In this document: piece by piece, positions 47,187-55,411 of the stretch
Layout of the letters: each line of letters starts with the position of its first letter
Position numbering within the stretch: position 1 is the stretch's first letter
DNA from: Pseudolabrys sp.
GTDB taxonomy: Bacteria; Pseudomonadota; Alphaproteobacteria; Rhizobiales; Xanthobacteraceae
DNA length: 64,000 nucleotides
Direction: 5' to 3'
NCBI GenBank assembly: GCA_030684935.1
Contig: JAUXXH010000032.1
Span: forward strand, 1 to 64,000
Program-made: the position numbers and the translations under genes
Notes under the pieces: model-generated
Database searches by the model: none
What the model saw: only the letters and a program-made list of their open reading frames with translations
Told to the model about the DNA's origin: nothing

Positions 47187-47711
47187 TTGAATGAAGCCCG
47201 TGTTGTCCTGCTCACCGGCGAACCGGTGCTGATCCGGCCACTCCGGCCGGACGATGCCGCGCTCTATCCCGACTTCCTCGCCGACGTGACCCAGGACGAC
47301 CTGCGGCTGCGCTTTTTCTCGACCATGCGCTCGCTCAGCCCGCAACTGATCGACCAGCTCGTGCACTACGACGCCGATGTCGCCATGGCCTTCGCCGCGA
47401 TCGACGAGACGAGCGGCAAACTGCTTGGCGTGGTGCGCCTGCACGACGACGCCGGCGGCGAACACGGCGAGTTCGCCATATTGCTGCGCTCGCATCTCAA
47501 GGGCCACGGGCTCGGCTGGCTGATGATGCAGCACGTGATCGCCTATGCCCGGGACAAAGGCCTCGAATCCGTGCGCGGACAAGTGCTGGCCGAGAACAGC
47601 ACCATGTTGCAGATGTGCGAAGAACTTGGCTTTGCGATCAAAGACGACCCGGGCGAGCGCGGCGTCAAGCAGGTGGAGTTGCTGCTGGGAGCAGCGCCCG
47701 CGGTTCCCTGA
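47187..47711 (+). CDS. GNAT-family N-acetyltransferase
   Basis: 174 residues with the GNAT fold. IRPLRPDDAALYPDFLADVT begins the domain, and the acetyl-CoA pocket reads RSHLKGHGLGWLMMQ (the Q/RxxGxG/A pattern). It resembles the acetyltransferase part of protein acetyltransferases that are usually fused to an acyl-CoA synthetase-like region, absent here. The start is a TTG at 47187, 10 bp after a GGAG. Next to a Usp gene, it may act on proteins during stress (inference). Confidence 0.83.
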   Translation: MNEARVVLLTGEPVLIRPLRPDDAALYPDFLADVTQDDLRLRFFSTMRSLSPQLIDQLVHYDADVAMAFAAIDETSGKLLGVVRLHDDAGGEHGEFAILLRSHLKGHGLGWLMMQHVIAYARDKGLESVRGQVLAENSTMLQMCEELGFAIKDDPGERGVKQVELLLGAAPAVP

Positions 47712-47769
47712 CCTTTATCCCGGGCGAATACCGCGTCTGGACCGGCTCCGGCTCAGCGGGGCAAAGAAG

Positions 47770-48423
47770 CTAAGGCAACACACATTGCGCCACGAGGCCG
47801 CGGGCCTGGGCGTCGACCATGCCGAGCGCGCGCAGCGAAAGCAGGGTCGCGGCCTGGACCGCGGCGCGGCTGCCGGCGATATCGCCGTCATGCGACGGCG
47901 CCAGCGGACCGAGCAGACCTTCCATCAGCGCACCGACCAGCGCCGGCGCGGCGACCCGCGCATCCTGGTCCGGCAGACGGCGGCTGCGGATCGCGATGGC
48001 GATGCGCGCCTCGAGTTCGTCGGCCAGCGACTGGCGGAAGTCGAGCCGCATGGCGTCGACCGCGGCATCGACCGGCTCGCCAAGCACCGCCCAGGCCAGC
48101 CGCCGCTGATTGAGCGCGCGGGCGGCGAAGGTCGAAATACAGGCCGCCAGCGCGGACAAAGGACCCGGCGCGGCGTCGCCGGCGGCCTTCATGGCATCGA
48201 GTTCGCGGCCGGCGACGGCAGCGACCAGTTCGGCCACCAGATCGGTCTTGGACGGGAAGTAACGGTACACCGTGCCGGCCGCGATCCCGGCCCGGGCGGC
48301 CACGGCCGCCACCTGCACCGCGCCCATGCCGCCTTCGGCGGCCAGCGCGCCGGCCGCATCGAGGATCGATCGCTCGCGCTCGGCCAGGCGACGGAAGACG
48401 TTCTCGGTGCGGCGATAGGGCAT
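47770..48423 (-). CDS. TetR/AcrR-family transcriptional repressor
   Basis: 217 residues. The N-terminal helix-turn-helix is typical: VAAVAARAGIAAGTVYRYFPSKTDLVAELV at about residues 40-70 (read in parts). The ligand-binding domain is alanine-rich and not specific. I chose the ATG at 48423 because a 16-bp palindrome at 48432-48447, likely its own operator, lies directly upstream; the longer GTG start would begin inside that palindrome. No divergent target gene is adjacent. Confidence 0.88.
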   Translation of the reverse strand: MPYRRTENVFRRLAERERSILDAAGALAAEGGMGAVQVAAVAARAGIAAGTVYRYFPSKTDLVAELVAAVAGRELDAMKAAGDAAPGPLSALAACISTFAARALNQRRLAWAVLGEPVDAAVDAMRLDFRQSLADELEARIAIAIRSRRLPDQDARVAAPALVGALMEGLLGPLAPSHDGDIAGSRAAVQAATLLSLRALGMVDAQARGLVAQCVLP

Positions 48424-48431
48424 GAATACGA

Positions 48432-48447
48432 GTGAATGGTGATTCAC
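48432..48447. promoter_or_regulatory. Probable TetR operator
   Basis: GTGAAT-GGTG-ATTCAC is a perfect 6-bp inverted repeat with a 4-bp centre, ending 9 bp before the regulator's ATG. TGAAT-N-ATTCA sites are common operators of TetR repressors. Autoregulation is inferred. Confidence 0.65.
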
Positions 48448-48468
48448 GACGTAGATGCAAGCCTGCTG

Positions 48469-48771
48469 CTAGAGCCGCGCGTTCTGCCAGTCTTGGGCGC
48501 CATGAACGACAGCGAGGATAACAATTTCCCCGTCCATTTGGTCGACCTCATAAACAATCAAATAAGGCGACCCTCGCACAACCCATTCCTGGGTCCCGGA
48601 TACGCCTCCGGCCCGAGCCATGCGCGGAAAACTGCGCAGTCGCTCGGCCGCCCCGCGAATATCCGACACGATCCGGCGTGCGGCGGGTTCGTTGCGTTCT
48701 GCAATGTAACTGTAAATCGATTCAAGGTGCTCAAGCGCGGCGGCGGTGTAGCGCAATCTCAAAGGCCGCAC
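48469..48771 (-). CDS. parE: ParE/RelE-family toxin
   Basis: 100 residues of the RelE/ParE superfamily (LRYTAAALEHLESIYSYIAE, then VRGSPYLIVYEVDQMDGEIV and HGAQDWQ). ParE toxins poison gyrase. The start is a GTG at 48771 that overlaps the antitoxin gene by 13 bp, the usual antitoxin-first arrangement. Confidence 0.88.
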   Translation of the reverse strand: MRPLRLRYTAAALEHLESIYSYIAERNEPAARRIVSDIRGAAERLRSFPRMARAGGVSGTQEWVVRGSPYLIVYEVDQMDGEIVILAVVHGAQDWQNARL

Positions 48772-48992
48772 TTTTTCCAGAATGCGGCCATCTGCTCGTC
48801 GGTGGCGAATGCCGCGGTGCCGTCGCGTACCTGCCGTTGGATGCCCTCAACCTCTTTGATCTGGTCCGGAGTCAACCGATACCGGTTTTCCTGCTGGGCT
48901 TCTAAATCGAGCAACACCGAAGCCGCCTCGTCCTGGCGGTCCTCGGGCCACTCGGTGACGCGACCGATCACGTCTCGAAGCAGTTTTGTCAT
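48759..48992 (-). CDS. Antitoxin partner of ParE-like toxin
   Basis: 77 residues: an N-terminal helical part (MTKLLRDVIGRVTEWPEDRQ) and an acidic C-terminal segment (RDGTAAFATDEQMAAFWKK) that should wrap the toxin. No ribbon-helix-helix motif is obvious, so DNA binding is uncertain. The base composition is poorer in GC than its neighbours, as often seen for mobile toxin-antitoxin pairs. Confidence 0.82.
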   Translation of the reverse strand: MTKLLRDVIGRVTEWPEDRQDEAASVLLDLEAQQENRYRLTPDQIKEVEGIQRQVRDGTAAFATDEQMAAFWKKCGL

Positions 48993-49018
48993 AGTGTGAA
49001 TATTACCAGACTTTTCGG

Positions 49019-49047
49019 ACCGGTAAAACTGCCGGGACGTTACCGGT
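49019..49047. promoter_or_regulatory. Candidate operator of the toxin-antitoxin operon
   Basis: A perfect 8-bp inverted repeat, ACCGGTAA (49019-49026) and TTACCGGT (49040-49047), with a 13-bp spacer, centred about 40 bp before the antitoxin start in an AT-richer stretch. It also lies 11 bp past the stop of the TPP-enzyme gene, so a transcription-end role is possible, but there is no T run. Confidence 0.5.
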
Positions 49048-49057
49048 TCGTCCCGCT

Positions 49058-50740
49058 TTACCGCTTCTGGCCAAGCGACTTCTCGCGAATGCCGGTCAGC
49101 GTCATGGTCGGCGAAATCGCTTCCGGATCGACCTTGAGATGGATGATCGACGGCAGTCCCGACGCCTGCGCCGCGGCGAAGGCGGCCGGGAAATCGGCGG
49201 TCTTTTCCACCAGCACGCCGAAGCCGCCAAACGCCTTGGCGTAGGCGACGAAATCCGGATTGCGCAGCGCCGTGGCGATCTCGCGTCCCGGATAGTCGCG
49301 CTCCTGATGCATGCGGATGGTGCCGTAGACGCCGTTGTCGGAGATGACGACGATCACCGGCAGTTTGTACTGCACCGCAGTGGCGAAATCCTGCCCGGTC
49401 ATCATGAAGTCGCCGTCGCCGGCGATGCAGACCACGGCACGGTCGGGATGCAGCGTCTTCATCGCCATCGCCGCCGGAAAACCGTAGCCCATCGAGCCCG
49501 AGGTCGGACCGACATGGGTGGCGTATTTGCGGAAGCGGTAGAAGCGATGGATCCAGCCGGCGAAGTTGCCGGCGCCATTGGTGATGATGGATTCCGGCTT
49601 GAGGTTGTTGCTGAGCCAGACGATCACCTCGCCGAGATTGACCGCGCCGGGCACCGGCGTCGCCTTCTCGGTCCAGGCCATGTAATCGGCATGTGCCGTG
49701 TCAGCCTCGCCTTTCCACGGGATATCGTTCGGCGGCTGCAAGCCTTCCAGCGCCGAGCAAAATGCGGTCGGCGCGGCGTTGATGGCCAGATGCGGATGAT
49801 AGACACGGCCGAGTTCTTCCGAACCCGGATGCACGTGCACCAGTTTCATCTGCGGCTCGGGAATATCGAACAGCGTGTAGCTCTGCGACGCCATCTCGCT
49901 CATGCGCGAGCCGATCATCAGCACCAGATCGGCGCCCTTGACCCGCGCCAGCAGCTTCGGGTTCGGTCCGATGCCGACATCGCCGGCGTAACAGCGGTGC
50001 AGCGCGTCGAACAGATGACCGCGGCGGAACGTAGTGGCCACCGGCAGGTCGAAGCGCTCGGCAAAGCGCGCCAGTGCGGCGCAAGCCGATTCCGACCAGC
50101 GGCTGCCGCCGGCCAGCACGATCGGCCGCTTGGCGGCCCACAGCAGCTTCTGCAAGCGGCTCATGTCGGTGAGACCCGGCCACATTTCCACCGGCTCGAA
50201 GGCGGTTGCGTCCGGCACGGTGACACGATCGGTCAGCATGTCTTCCGGCAGTGCGATCACTACCGGTCCGGGGCGGCCGTTGCAGGCGACATGAAAGGCG
50301 CGCGACACCAGTTCGGGAATGCGCGCCGCGTCATCGATCTCGGTCGCCCATTTGGTCATGGTGCCGAACACGGCGCGATAATCGAGCTCCTGAAACGCCT
50401 CGCGCTCGCGCATGTGGCGGCCGACCTGGCCAACGAACACGATCATCGGCGAGGAATCCTGGCTGGCGATATGGATGCCGGCCGAGGCATTGGTGGCGCC
50501 CGGACCGCGCGTGACGAAACAGATGCCGGGCCGGCCGGTGGTCTTGCCGACCGCCTCGGCCATGCAGGCCGCGGCGCCTTCGTGGCGGCAGACGGTCAGC
50601 GCGATCTTGCGGTCGTAGAACGCATCGAGCGCGGCCAGATAGCTTTCGCCCGGCACGCAGAACACGTGTTGCACGCCATGGATCGCCAACTGGTCGACCA
50701 GGATTTCCCCGCCGGTGCGTGAGCCGTCATTCGAAGCCAT
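49058..50740 (-). CDS. Thiamine-diphosphate-dependent enzyme, acetolactate-synthase-like
   Basis: 560 residues with the three domains of the pyruvate oxidase/IlvB family. The catalytic glutamate is in HVFCVPGESYLAALDAF at about residue 36. The middle domain has LVLMIGSRMSE. The ThDP-binding motif is GDGDFMMTGQDFATAVQYK through SDNGVYGTI at about 430-465. The substrate is unknown; no IlvN-like regulatory subunit is adjacent, so it is probably not the biosynthetic acetolactate synthase. The ATG at 50740 follows GAAGAAC. A NIPSNAP gene lies just upstream. Confidence 0.88.
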   Translation of the reverse strand: MASNDGSRTGGEILVDQLAIHGVQHVFCVPGESYLAALDAFYDRKIALTVCRHEGAAACMAEAVGKTTGRPGICFVTRGPGATNASAGIHIASQDSSPMIVFVGQVGRHMREREAFQELDYRAVFGTMTKWATEIDDAARIPELVSRAFHVACNGRPGPVVIALPEDMLTDRVTVPDATAFEPVEMWPGLTDMSRLQKLLWAAKRPIVLAGGSRWSESACAALARFAERFDLPVATTFRRGHLFDALHRCYAGDVGIGPNPKLLARVKGADLVLMIGSRMSEMASQSYTLFDIPEPQMKLVHVHPGSEELGRVYHPHLAINAAPTAFCSALEGLQPPNDIPWKGEADTAHADYMAWTEKATPVPGAVNLGEVIVWLSNNLKPESIITNGAGNFAGWIHRFYRFRKYATHVGPTSGSMGYGFPAAMAMKTLHPDRAVVCIAGDGDFMMTGQDFATAVQYKLPVIVVISDNGVYGTIRMHQERDYPGREIATALRNPDFVAYAKAFGGFGVLVEKTADFPAAFAAAQASGLPSIIHLKVDPEAISPTMTLTGIREKSLGQKR

Positions 50741-50778
50741 CGATGTTCTTCCCGGGTGCGATTTCAAGAGGCCACTTT

Positions 50779-50802
50779 CCTCTCCCCGCAGACGAGGAGA
50801 GG
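50779..50802. repeat. Inverted repeat between the NIPSNAP and TPP-enzyme genes
   Basis: CCTCTCC (50779-50785) pairs with GGAGAGG (50796-50802) across a 10-bp spacer. It belongs to the CCTCTCC-type palindromes common between genes in Bradyrhizobium-like genomes. It fills most of the 72-bp gap. Confidence 0.6.
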
Positions 50803-50812
50803 CACAAGACGC

Positions 50813-51154
50813 TTACGGAATGATCTTCGGCATCGGGATCGGCGGCGCGAACGACGCCGGCGTCATCAGGCAGGTGCGCTGCTCGATGATGTTGCCGGCC
50901 TTGAGGTTCTCGGCGATGTAGATTTTCCATTCCGGATCGGCCTGCATCCTGGCGCGCTTGGCTTCGCGATCGGCGGCGTTCTCGTACACCCAGATATGGG
51001 TGAAGATGTTCAGTTCGCCGCTCTCCGCCGCGGCATAGCAGAGCGGCTCGCCCATGTAGCGAAGCTGCACGTGGTAGCCGTACTTCTTGTAGAGTTCGAG
51101 TTGGGCCGGCACGCGGCCAGGCAGGGTCTTGTAGGTCCGGACATCCAGCAGCAC
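50813..51154 (-). CDS. NIPSNAP-family protein
   Basis: 113 residues of the dimeric alpha+beta barrel NIPSNAP family (LLDVRTYKTLPGRVPAQLEL, then THIWVYENAADREAKRARM and DPEWKIYIAEN). I chose the GTG at 51154, as AGGGAGG lies five bases upstream and the domain begins there; an in-frame ATG at 51226 would add an unlikely arginine-rich leader. It probably shares a transcript with the downstream TPP enzyme; the role is unknown. Confidence 0.85.
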   Translation of the reverse strand: MLLDVRTYKTLPGRVPAQLELYKKYGYHVQLRYMGEPLCYAAAESGELNIFTHIWVYENAADREAKRARMQADPEWKIYIAENLKAGNIIEQRTCLMTPASFAPPIPMPKIIP

Positions 51155-51252
51155 GCGCGCCTCCCTCAAGTTACCGCTTTTCGCGGCGATGCGGCGCACT
51201 CTCCCGGCCAGCGGCGTGCCGGTCAATAGACTTGTCGCGCAACCCTGAATTC

Positions 51253-53091
51253 CTATTTCGCCGGATCCAACGCGCGGACGGCAGGAGGCGCCACGACACT
51301 GTGCTCGGAGCGCTGCTCGGCCGGTTTGCGGTAATGCGCCAGATTGCTGGCGGTATTGACCAGCGCGAGATGCGAGAAGGCCTGCGGAAAATTGCCGACC
51401 TGGCGGCGCGAACGCGGCTCGTATTCCTCGCTGAGCAGGCCGACATCGTTGCGCAGCGACAGCAGCCGCTCGAACAGCCGCACCGCGTCGTCATGCCGCC
51501 CGAGCATCAGATAGGCATCGGCGAGCCAGAAGCTGCAGGCCAGGAACACGCCCTCGTCGCCCGGCAGACCGTCGTCGGATTTCGCAGTGTCATAACGGCG
51601 CATCAGACCGTCGACCATCAAAGCACGTTCGACCGCTTCAATGGTGCCGCGAATACGCGGATCTTCCGGCGGAAGGAAGCCCAGTTCGGGCAACAGCAAC
51701 AGGCTGGCATCGAGTTCCTTGGTGCCATAGATGCGCACAAAGCTGCGAAGCTCGGCGTTATAGCCGTTCTCGCAGATATCCCTGTGGATGCGGGCGCGCA
51801 GTTCGCGCCAGCGCGCGACATCGCCGGGGAGATTGTGGGCGACCGCGCTTTTGATGGCGCGATCGAAGGCGACCCAGGCCATCACCTTCGAGTGGGTGAA
51901 ATGTTCGCGGCCGCTGCGCACTTCCCAGATGCCTTCGTCGGGCTCGAACCATATCTCTTCCAGATGCAGCAGCAGCGCACGCTCCAGATCCCAGCCCGCC
52001 TCGTGCGGCCCGATGCCGCCCTGGCGTGCCTGGTGCAGCGCATCCATCACCTCGCCGAAGATATCGAGCTGAAGCTGGTCGTAGGCGGCATTGCCGACCC
52101 GCACCGGCCTGGATTTCTCATAGCCCGGCAGCCACGGCACTTCCCATTCGGTGAGCCGCCGTTCGCCGCGAATGCCGTACATGATCTGGATCTGGCGCGG
52201 GCTGCCGGCGGCGGCGCGCAGCAGCCAGTCGTGCCACATCCGCGCTTCCTCGTAGTAGCCGGCATTCATCAGCGCCAGCAGCGTCAGCGTCGCATCGCGC
52301 AGCCAGCAATAGCGGTAATCCCAGTTGCGTTCGCCGCCGATCCGCTCGGGCAGCGATGTTGTGGGCGCCGCCACCATGCCGCCGGTCGGCGCGAAGGTCA
52401 GCGCCTTCAGCGTAATCAGCGAACGCACCACCGCCTCGTTCCACGGACTGTCGATCTGGTTCTTGCCCGCCCAGTCGGTCCAGAACGCCTCCGTGATCCG
52501 CAGGCTATCCTCGACGTCGACCGGCTCCGGCAGCGCCTCATGCGACATCACGAATGTCAGGGAAAAAGGCACCGACTCGCCCGCGGCGACCGTGAAGTCG
52601 CCGACGGTGATCAGGTTGCGGCGATGCAGCCGCGCCGGCGAACGGATCACCACCATTTCGGGGCCGGCAATTGCGCGCAGCGTATGATCGTCCATGCGCG
52701 TGACCCAGGGCACCGTGGCGCCGTAGCCGAACCGCAGGATCATCTCGCTCTGGAAGTCGACGTGGCCATGCTCGCCGACCACCAGTCGCATCAGATGCGA
52801 ATTGCCGTCGCGCGGCGGCATGAAGTCGATCACCGTCGCAGCACCCGTGGCGGTCTCGAAACGGGTTTCCAGAATCAGTGTGTTCGGTCGATAGCGCCGC
52901 GTGATCTTGGCGGAACCGTCTTTGGGGGCGATCTGCCAGCGGCCGTTCTCGCGCGTCCCCAGCAGGGCCGAGAAGCAGGCATCGGAATCGAAGCGCGGCC
53001 AGCACAGCCAGTCGATCGACCCGTCGCGGGCGACCAGCGCGGCGGTGCCGAGATCGCCAATCATGGCGTAGTCTTCGATCGGTGAGGTCAA
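51253..53091 (-). CDS. Glycoside hydrolase family 15 protein (glucoamylase/trehalase-like)
   Basis: 612 residues. It starts with the family-typical IEDYAMIGDLGTAALVARDG and DWLCWPRFDSDACF. The (alpha/alpha)6 barrel carries NWDYRYCWLRDATLTL and the catalytic-glutamate segment DEGIWEVRSGREHFTHSK. Cytoplasmic members of this type in actinobacteria and alphaproteobacteria split trehalose or maltodextrins. No signal peptide. I chose the TTG at 53091 with AGGGG upstream; the first ATG at 53064 would cut into the conserved start. Confidence 0.9.
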   Translation of the reverse strand: MTSPIEDYAMIGDLGTAALVARDGSIDWLCWPRFDSDACFSALLGTRENGRWQIAPKDGSAKITRRYRPNTLILETRFETATGAATVIDFMPPRDGNSHLMRLVVGEHGHVDFQSEMILRFGYGATVPWVTRMDDHTLRAIAGPEMVVIRSPARLHRRNLITVGDFTVAAGESVPFSLTFVMSHEALPEPVDVEDSLRITEAFWTDWAGKNQIDSPWNEAVVRSLITLKALTFAPTGGMVAAPTTSLPERIGGERNWDYRYCWLRDATLTLLALMNAGYYEEARMWHDWLLRAAAGSPRQIQIMYGIRGERRLTEWEVPWLPGYEKSRPVRVGNAAYDQLQLDIFGEVMDALHQARQGGIGPHEAGWDLERALLLHLEEIWFEPDEGIWEVRSGREHFTHSKVMAWVAFDRAIKSAVAHNLPGDVARWRELRARIHRDICENGYNAELRSFVRIYGTKELDASLLLLPELGFLPPEDPRIRGTIEAVERALMVDGLMRRYDTAKSDDGLPGDEGVFLACSFWLADAYLMLGRHDDAVRLFERLLSLRNDVGLLSEEYEPRSRRQVGNFPQAFSHLALVNTASNLAHYRKPAEQRSEHSVVAPPAVRALDPAK

Positions 53092-53130
53092 CGCCCCTCG
53101 CTCATTGCATTGCGGCAGAATCTGCGCGCC

Positions 53131-53159
53131 AAAAAGTGTCGCCACGGCGTTGCCGTGGC
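53131..53159 (-). terminator. Terminator of the 132-residue hypothetical gene
   Basis: On the minus strand GCCACGGC (53152-53159) pairs with GCCGTGGC (53141-53148) around a 3-nt loop, followed within 5 bases by a T run (ending at 53131). Longer imperfect arms on both sides (TCATTGCA..TGCAATGA) make this also look like a dispersed palindromic element. Confidence 0.65.
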
Positions 53160-53227
53160 GAAGCCCGCTGCAATGACATAAGGCGGTTTGCGGCCCGGTC
53201 AACCCGTCACGCCGCAAGCAAGGCCGC

Positions 53228-53626
53228 TCAGGCTGCGGTTTCGACCGAGATCACCTGGAAAGTGTGCATCTCGCCGTCGTCGTCGCGGATCGAGACGTAT
53301 TCGCCCGGTTCGAACGCATGAGAGCCGAAGCGGTATCCGCTCTCGTCGTCGTCCTCGGCGGTTTTGTCGTAGTCGAATACCCAGCGCGCCTGTTCGACGC
53401 CACCCGGCTTGTGCACCACGAATCCGATCTGGTCATCCTCGCCCGCCCAGAACCGGCGAACGCGGCAGTTGTCGCGGTGCTTGCGCCAGAGATCGGCATC
53501 GATATGGCCCTTGGCGTCGAGCGGTGCGACAAATTCGTAGCCATGCCGCTCCGAACCTTGCGGGAACTCTTTGGAGCGGGCGAGACTGAGCCTGATGCGT
53601 TTGAAATTGTGCGGCAAAGCGGTCAC
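53228..53626 (-). CDS. Conserved hypothetical protein
   Basis: 132 residues, rich in charged and aromatic residues (FKRIRLSLARSKEFPQGSE, GYEFVAPLDAKGHID, EPGEYVSIRDDDGEMHTFQV). No signal peptide or membrane segment. It looks like a small beta-rich cytoplasmic domain I have seen in rhizobial genomes without a function. It is divergent from the kinase-fusion gene, with 138 bp between. Confidence 0.7.
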   Translation of the reverse strand: MTALPHNFKRIRLSLARSKEFPQGSERHGYEFVAPLDAKGHIDADLWRKHRDNCRVRRFWAGEDDQIGFVVHKPGGVEQARWVFDYDKTAEDDDESGYRFGSHAFEPGEYVSIRDDDGEMHTFQVISVETAA

Positions 53627-53764
53627 GGCAAGGTCTCCATCGGCGGGGAAAAACGAACGTATAATGGCATCATGCCCGTATCCCGGCTTGGTCCGTATTG
53701 ATCTGGATCAGCAAGGCGGCGCCGGGACGGAACGATCCTGTTTGCAACGAACAGGTAAAACCAT

Positions 53765-55291
53765 ATGACGGCCGGAACCTCGCAATGCGCTGTGTTCGAT
53801 TTTCTTGCCCGCCGCGACACCCATGACGGCGCTGCGGTTGAGCGGATCGACACCCATGCGGCCGCGGTATTCCTGGCCGGCGATCGCGCGCTCAAGATCA
53901 AGCGCGACGTGCGCTTTCCGTTCCTAGACTATTCGACACTGGCGAAACGAAAGGCGGCCTGCGAGGCGGAAATCGCGGTGAACCGGCTTTATGCCCCCGC
54001 GATCTATCGGGGCGTGGTGGCGATCACGCGCGAGGCCGACGGCAGCCTCGCCATCGGCGGCCAGGGTGAGCCGGTCGAATGGGCGGTCGAGATGGGCCGC
54101 TTCGACGAAACCCAGACACTGGACCATCTGGCGGATGCAGGCAGGATCGACGCCGCGCTGGCCGACGCACTGGCGCGCGCGATCACGCAAGCGCACGCAA
54201 GCGTGCCCGTGGTGAAGGACCACGGCTTTGCCGATGCGCTGTACGAAATCGCCGCGCAGAACGAGGCCGAGCTGCGGGCGTTTCCTGATCTGTTTTCAAA
54301 GCCTTTGATTGAAGCCCTTGCCGCCGACACGCGGGCGGCGCTGAATGCCGTGCGCCTGCTACTGACCGAACGCGAGAGCGCCGGCCTTGTGCGGCGCTGC
54401 CACGGCGACCTGCACCTCGGCAACATCGTTATGATCGACGGCCAGTCGGTGCTGTTCGACGCCATCGAGTTCGATCCGGCCATCGCTACCGGCGACGTGC
54501 TGTACGATCTCGCCTTCCTGCTGATGGACTTGATCGAGCGCGGCCTTGGCGCGGCCGCGACCGTGGTGCTCAACCGCTATCTGAACGAGACGCGGCGCGA
54601 CGCCGATCTCGACGCGCTGGCGGCGTTGCCGCTGTTGATGTCGGTACGCGCGGCGATCCGCGCCAAGGTCACGGCCGCACGCCTCGCCAACGATGCGGAC
54701 AACCCTGAGATTGCGCAGAGCGCGCGCGACTATTTCGCTCTGGCGGGAAAGCTCTTGCACCCTCCAAAGCCAACGCTGGTGGCGGTCGGCGGTCTCTCGG
54801 GCACCGGCAAGTCGCTTCTGGCGCGCGACCTCGCCGCCGAATTGCCGCCGGCGCCGGGCGCGGTCTGGCTGCGCAGTGACGTCGAGCGCAAGGCGCTGTT
54901 CGGCGCCGGCGAAACCGAACGCCTGCCGGAAACGGCCTATACGCGCGAGGCGACGGCACAGGTCTACGACCGGCTTGCCGAAAAAGCGCGCCGGGTGCTC
55001 GACGCCGGTCATTCGGCGATCGTCGACGCCGTGTTCGCCGTGCCGTCCGAACGTGCCGCGATCGCACAAATCGCCGGTGACACGCCGTTCCACGGCCTGT
55101 TTCTGACCGCCGGGCTTGACGTGCGGATTGCCCGCGTGGGCACGCGCAGCGGCGACGCTTCCGATGCCGACGCCGCCGTGGCGCGAACGCAGGAGCAATA
55201 TAACCTCGGAACCATGGACTGGCACACCGTCGATGCTTCCGGGACGCCGGCCGACACCCTCGCCCGCGCCAAAGCGGTGCTCGGCCGCTGA
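53765..55291 (+). CDS. Two-domain kinase: aminoglycoside-phosphotransferase-like domain fused to a P-loop AAA_33-type kinase
   Basis: 508 residues. The N-terminal half is protein-kinase-like with the Brenner motif HGDLHLGN at 213-220 and a following FDAIEFDPAI. The C-terminal half has Walker A GGLSGTGKS at 342-350 and the AAA_33 features RSDVERKALFG and DAGHSAIVDAVFA. It probably phosphorylates a small molecule or sugar in two steps or on two substrates; none is known. The architecture is conserved in proteobacteria and not itself a sign of antibiotic resistance. Confidence 0.85.
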   Translation: MTAGTSQCAVFDFLARRDTHDGAAVERIDTHAAAVFLAGDRALKIKRDVRFPFLDYSTLAKRKAACEAEIAVNRLYAPAIYRGVVAITREADGSLAIGGQGEPVEWAVEMGRFDETQTLDHLADAGRIDAALADALARAITQAHASVPVVKDHGFADALYEIAAQNEAELRAFPDLFSKPLIEALAADTRAALNAVRLLLTERESAGLVRRCHGDLHLGNIVMIDGQSVLFDAIEFDPAIATGDVLYDLAFLLMDLIERGLGAAATVVLNRYLNETRRDADLDALAALPLLMSVRAAIRAKVTAARLANDADNPEIAQSARDYFALAGKLLHPPKPTLVAVGGLSGTGKSLLARDLAAELPPAPGAVWLRSDVERKALFGAGETERLPETAYTREATAQVYDRLAEKARRVLDAGHSAIVDAVFAVPSERAAIAQIAGDTPFHGLFLTAGLDVRIARVGTRSGDASDADAAVARTQEQYNLGTMDWHTVDASGTPADTLARAKAVLGR

Positions 55292-55411
55292 CGGCGCCGG
55301 CAGCCATGCGTGGCACGCCCCGCTGCTCCGCCTACGTTTTCCTTGGCGGCGGACGTACAATCAAGGCATAGCTGGCGCTGCCTCAGCCTCTGCCCGGGTT
55401 CAACGCGACTC

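Noticed and set aside
49058..50740. Biosynthetic acetolactate synthase IlvB
   Set aside because: No ilvN or ilvC is adjacent and a NIPSNAP gene accompanies it, so only a general TPP-enzyme call is justified.
53765..55291. Aminoglycoside resistance gene
   Set aside because: The APH-like domain is fused to a P-loop kinase in an architecture found broadly in housekeeping contexts, and there is no mobile element nearby.
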